A DNA stretch of 40,100 nt from Candidatus Dorea intestinavium (GTDB lineage: Bacteria > Bacillota > Clostridia > Lachnospirales > Lachnospiraceae): NCBI GenBank assembly GCA_019113475.1, contig DXHJ01000146.1, forward strand, positions 1-40,100, given 5' to 3'. Shown in pieces: positions 36,918 to 40,100 of this stretch. A program made the translations under genes and the position numbers. How positions within the stretch are numbered: position 1 is the first letter of the stretch; every line of letters starts with the position of its first letter. The notes under the pieces are model-generated. The model worked only from the letters and a program-made list of their open reading frames with translations, was not told the origin of the DNA and did no database searches.

Positions 36918-38792
36918 CTATCTTACTTTTCTTTGTCTTGTCACCTGTGCTATTACAAGCACAGAGACCAAAACTAATAATTGTAAGTTAAGGACTTTTT
37001 GATTTAACAGGTCCCCAGTTTTTGCATTTTTAGGTGCCGACACCGGAGCCGGTGCTGGTGGTTTTAAGCCACCTGGTGCTGTTGGTGCACTACTTGGTGC
37101 CACCGTTTGTGCTGGCGTGGGAGCTGCTGCTGTTGGCTTGCTTGGATTAAAAATCTCACTAATAGTAAAAGGGCCTGCCTCATAATTATCATGACTTGCT
37201 GGTTCATAACCTACTCTTACTTGATAATTTTTTAAATCTTTTGGATCCCAACTAATGGTTGCCTCACCTACTAAACTGTCTTCATTTTCTCTGGTAATTA
37301 AACTTTTGCCAATTACATTCCAAGTCTTACCGTAATCCGTAGTGTATTCAAAAACAGCTTCACCAGCCGCTTTGGTTTTCTCTTTTAAGCCTTCAACTGT
37401 TGCTTTTAGGGTTCCATCTGCTACTTTTAGATCTTTCATTTCTACCACAAAACGCTTTAAATTACCTGCTTCATCGTATTCTCCTGCTGCCTCTTTTGCT
37501 CCATTTCCTAAAACAGTGGAATTTGTAATTTTTCGTTTTTCAGGAAGATTTGCATTTTCATCTGCTAGATAAAGCGTCGAATTTAAGACTTCAAGTCCGG
37601 AATCATTGCCCGCCAAAAATCCTTTTGCATAAAATGTCGCCTGATCAAGGGTAAAAGTTCTTCCTGCATAAATTTCAATAAAATCAGCTTGTTGCACTTC
37701 GATAACATTTCCGTCACCTACTAAGCTACTGCCAAGCTTTACTTCGCCGGTTAGGGAAATAGGTTCACTTTTCTTACCGGTAAAAATTAGTTTTCCGCCA
37801 TCAATATTTAAGTTATGGAAATTAACTTTATCTCCCGTTACTTCTAACTCACCTTTAATAGTCGTATCATAAAAGTTAGTGCCACTGCGATCTTGAAGGA
37901 CTTTTCCTTCTTTTTCTATTTGTAATTCTTCTATAGCAATTGGGCTATTACTTTCTTCTAATGTTGTATCGGCTTGGATTCTTATCCGGCCAGACAGAAG
38001 CGTTAACGGTGTAAGTTCTTCGTTTGTAGCAAGAACCATTTCACCTAAGTTTCCCTCTTCATCCATAATCTGGTAAGTCCCACCAAATATTTTTCCTGGT
38101 ACCTCGTTTTCTCCTTTTTGTAAGAAAAGCTGTGCTCCTGGTGCTACTTTTACTTTTCCTTTAAACTCACTATTATCTCCTTTTAAGAAAAGTAGCCCAT
38201 TGCCAATTTCTAAATTGGCCTCTTCTGCTCCTTTTACAAAGCCATAATGAGTGTAAGTACTTTCTCCTTCTTCTACCTCTCCAGAAGAGAAGGTAAAAGT
38301 AGCATCTTTTGCGATTTCAATATTCCCACCAAAGTTTACCGCTTTCGGATCCATTAAAATCCTTCCTTCTTTGACATTTAACTTGCCATTAAACCAAGAA
38401 TAGTCGCCTTTTAAAAGCAAATCTTCTTTTCCCTCTTTAGTCAAAATTAATTCATCACTTGGTGCTGGTCTATTTTCACTAAGTCCTTCTGGATATCCTG
38501 CCAAGGAATACAAAGAACTTGCAAGGACTCCTTCATCTGGTAAAAACCATTCTTTTTCGCTTACCGGTAAATAAAGCGCTGTTTTTCCATCGTAATTTAA
38601 AAAATCATTTTTAGTTTCTGTATCTGCTACGACCCAGTTATTAATCCCTCTCTTTTGCAACTCGTAAATGCCTCGGTTGGCTAAATCATCAGGAGCAACT
38701 TCTAAATCATTTGCGAATGTTCCTAGTACCAAAGTCGTACTTGCCATAATTGAGGTAGCTAACAACTTAAATATTGTTCTTTTTTTGTTCAT
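36918..38792 (-). CDS. Secreted cell-surface protein with beta-helix-like repeats and atypical C-terminal sortase signal
   Basis: Signal peptide MNKKRTIFKLLATSIMASTTLVLGTFA (ATG 38792 behind AAGGAG is a better start than 38810); repeats such as LLLKGDYSWFNGKLNVKEGRILM and LFLKGDNSEFKGKVKVAPGAQLFL; Pro/Ala-rich linker; KNAKTGD, hydrophobic segment, RQRKVR tail. Confidence 0.8.
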   Translation of the reverse strand: MNKKRTIFKLLATSIMASTTLVLGTFANDLEVAPDDLANRGIYELQKRGINNWVVADTETKNDFLNYDGKTALYLPVSEKEWFLPDEGVLASSLYSLAGYPEGLSENRPAPSDELILTKEGKEDLLLKGDYSWFNGKLNVKEGRILMDPKAVNFGGNIEIAKDATFTFSSGEVEEGESTYTHYGFVKGAEEANLEIGNGLLFLKGDNSEFKGKVKVAPGAQLFLQKGENEVPGKIFGGTYQIMDEEGNLGEMVLATNEELTPLTLLSGRIRIQADTTLEESNSPIAIEELQIEKEGKVLQDRSGTNFYDTTIKGELEVTGDKVNFHNLNIDGGKLIFTGKKSEPISLTGEVKLGSSLVGDGNVIEVQQADFIEIYAGRTFTLDQATFYAKGFLAGNDSGLEVLNSTLYLADENANLPEKRKITNSTVLGNGAKEAAGEYDEAGNLKRFVVEMKDLKVADGTLKATVEGLKEKTKAAGEAVFEYTTDYGKTWNVIGKSLITRENEDSLVGEATISWDPKDLKNYQVRVGYEPASHDNYEAGPFTISEIFNPSKPTAAAPTPAQTVAPSSAPTAPGGLKPPAPAPVSAPKNAKTGDLLNQKVLNLQLLVLVSVLVIAQVTRQRKVR

Positions 38793-38982
38793 ATAAAGTT
38801 TCTCCTTCATATCTTACCTAGCCTTCATTATATATTTTTTGTGGTTAGTAGCAAGCAAACCGCGTTAACTTAGGCTTTTACAAAGCATAGTGAAAACATT
38901 AACAAATCGTTTATTTTCCTCTTATCTCTCGTAACATTATGTGTCATTCTTTTATGTTCTTTATACCACTATCAGATACCGG

Positions 38983-39034
38983 ACCTCCATTGTACAATGT
39001 TCTCAAGTAATAAAATAGTTTCATAAATGGAGGT
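38983..39034 (+). promoter_or_regulatory. Inverted repeat masking the cstA Shine-Dalgarno
   Basis: ACCTCCATT (38983-38991) is the exact reverse complement of AATGGAGGT (39026-39034), which contains the SD GGAGG for the ATG at 39041. Confidence 0.5.
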
Positions 39035-39040
39035 AATATC

Positions 39041-40100
39041 ATGATTTCTTTTTTCGTATGCCTAGTAGCTTTAGTTGTAGGCTACATCATCTACGGTAAT
39101 ATCGTAGAACGTGTTTTTCATCCTGATGAAAGACATACTCCCGCTGTAGAACACCCCGACGGCGTAGACTATGTACCAATGAAACCTTGGAGAGCTTTTT
39201 TAGTTCAGCTTCTTAACATTGCTGGACTTGGTCCTATCTTCGGTGCACTTTCAGGTGCTATCTGGGGACCATCCGTATTTCTTTGGATTGTCTTTGGTAC
39301 TATCTTTGCTGGTGGTGTTCATGACTATTTATCAGGTATGTTATCCATCCGTAACGATGGCGCTAGTATCTCTGAAATAGTTGGTAAATACCTTGGACCT
39401 GTTATGAAAAACGTAATGCGTGTTTTCTCAGTAGTCTTATTAGTCATGGTCGGTGTCGTATTTATGGTCGGACCTGCTGGCTTATTAGCACTACTAACTC
39501 CTAACACCCTAAACATTACTTTTTGGACCATCGTTATTTTAATTTACTATTTCCTTGCTACTTTACTACCAATCGATAAGATTATCGGCAAGTTATACCC
39601 AATCTTTGGTATTTGCCTAATCATTATGGCTCTTGGCATCGGTGGTGCTACTGTTCTTCGTAATGGTACTCACCCAATGATGGAAATTTCTCTTCAGAAC
39701 TTACATCCTGATGGCAAACCAATTTGGCCTTTAATGTTTATCACTGTTGCTTGTGGTGCTATTTCTGGTTTCCACGCAACTCAATCACCTATGATTGCTC
39801 GTACCTTAACTTCTGAGAAAAAAGGACGTCAAGTATTCTACGGAGCTATGGTAGCTGAAGGTGTTATCGCTCTTATTTGGGCAGCTGCCGGTTGTGCTTT
39901 CTATCAAAAAGACGGCGGACTTATGACTGGTTTATTAGCAGCTCAAGGTGGTAACTCAACAACTGTTTATAACATGTCAATTGGCTTACTTGGTAAAGTT
40001 GGTGGTGCGCTAGCAATGATCGGTGTTATTGCTTGTCCTATCACTTCTGGCGATACAGCATTTCGTAGTGCTAGACTTACTATTGCTGACTGGTTTAAAA
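39041..40100 (+). CDS. cstA: Carbon starvation protein A / pyruvate-peptide transporter family (3' truncated by the window edge; absent from the ORF track)
   Basis: Reading from ATG 39041: MISFFVCLVALVVGYIIYGNIVERVFHPDERHTPAVEHPDGVDYVPMKPWRAFLVQLLNIAGLGPIFGALSGAIWGPSVFLWIVFGTIFAGGVHDYLSGMLSIRNDGASISEIV..., open to the window end; SD GGAGG. Confidence 0.93.
   Translation, partial: MISFFVCLVALVVGYIIYGNIVERVFHPDERHTPAVEHPDGVDYVPMKPWRAFLVQLLNIAGLGPIFGALSGAIWGPSVFLWIVFGTIFAGGVHDYLSGMLSIRNDGASISEIVGKYLGPVMKNVMRVFSVVLLVMVGVVFMVGPAGLLALLTPNTLNITFWTIVILIYYFLATLLPIDKIIGKLYPIFGICLIIMALGIGGATVLRNGTHPMMEISLQNLHPDGKPIWPLMFITVACGAISGFHATQSPMIARTLTSEKKGRQVFYGAMVAEGVIALIWAAAGCAFYQKDGGLMTGLLAAQGGNSTTVYNMSIGLLGKVGGALAMIGVIACPITSGDTAFRSARLTIADWFK

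Noticed and set aside
39325-39531. 68-aa minus ORF in the cstA region
   Set aside because: Antisense to the cstA frame, which is open from 39041 to the window end.
1-40100. CRISPR array, prophage, IS element or toxin-antitoxin module
   Set aside because: No regular direct-repeat/spacer pattern, transposase, integrase or phage structural proteins seen in the ORFs.

Overview
The window looks like a low-GC Firmicute (Clostridia/Lachnospiraceae-like) chromosome segment made mostly of metabolic and transport genes. I saw no rRNA, tRNA, CRISPR array, transposase or phage genes. From left to right: the C-terminus of a LytS/YehU-type histidine kinase (partial); endonuclease III; an amino-acid ABC transporter (ATPase plus fused SBP-permease) preceded by a lysine-riboswitch-like leader and terminator; a FAD-dependent dehydrogenase and UDP-galactopyranose mutase; a small membrane protein; a K+ channel-like protein with an extra C-terminal membrane domain; an 11-gene sugar-acid operon on the minus strand (split UxaA, two SDRs, GntR/FCD regulator, TRAP transporter, MR/MLE enzyme, RraA-like aldolase, UxaC) with a phased triple GATATATC element in its promoter; GNAT, ClC channel and YheO-like regulator; lipoprotein, GNAT, APC permease and amidohydrolase; a locus with MtnK, MtnA, a class II aldolase, a ribose-type ABC importer, a DeoR regulator and a signal-peptide-less solute-binding-like protein, consistent with a 5-deoxyribose/methylthioribose DHAP shunt with dedicated uptake; a CdaR/PucR-like regulator and a 99-aa orphan; a surface protein with autotransporter-like beta-helix repeats and an atypical sortase signal; and the start of cstA (partial, not in the ORF track) with an inverted repeat covering its Shine-Dalgarno sequence. 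The best candidates for something under-described are the DHAP-shunt/importer/cytosolic-SBP locus and the sugar-acid operon.
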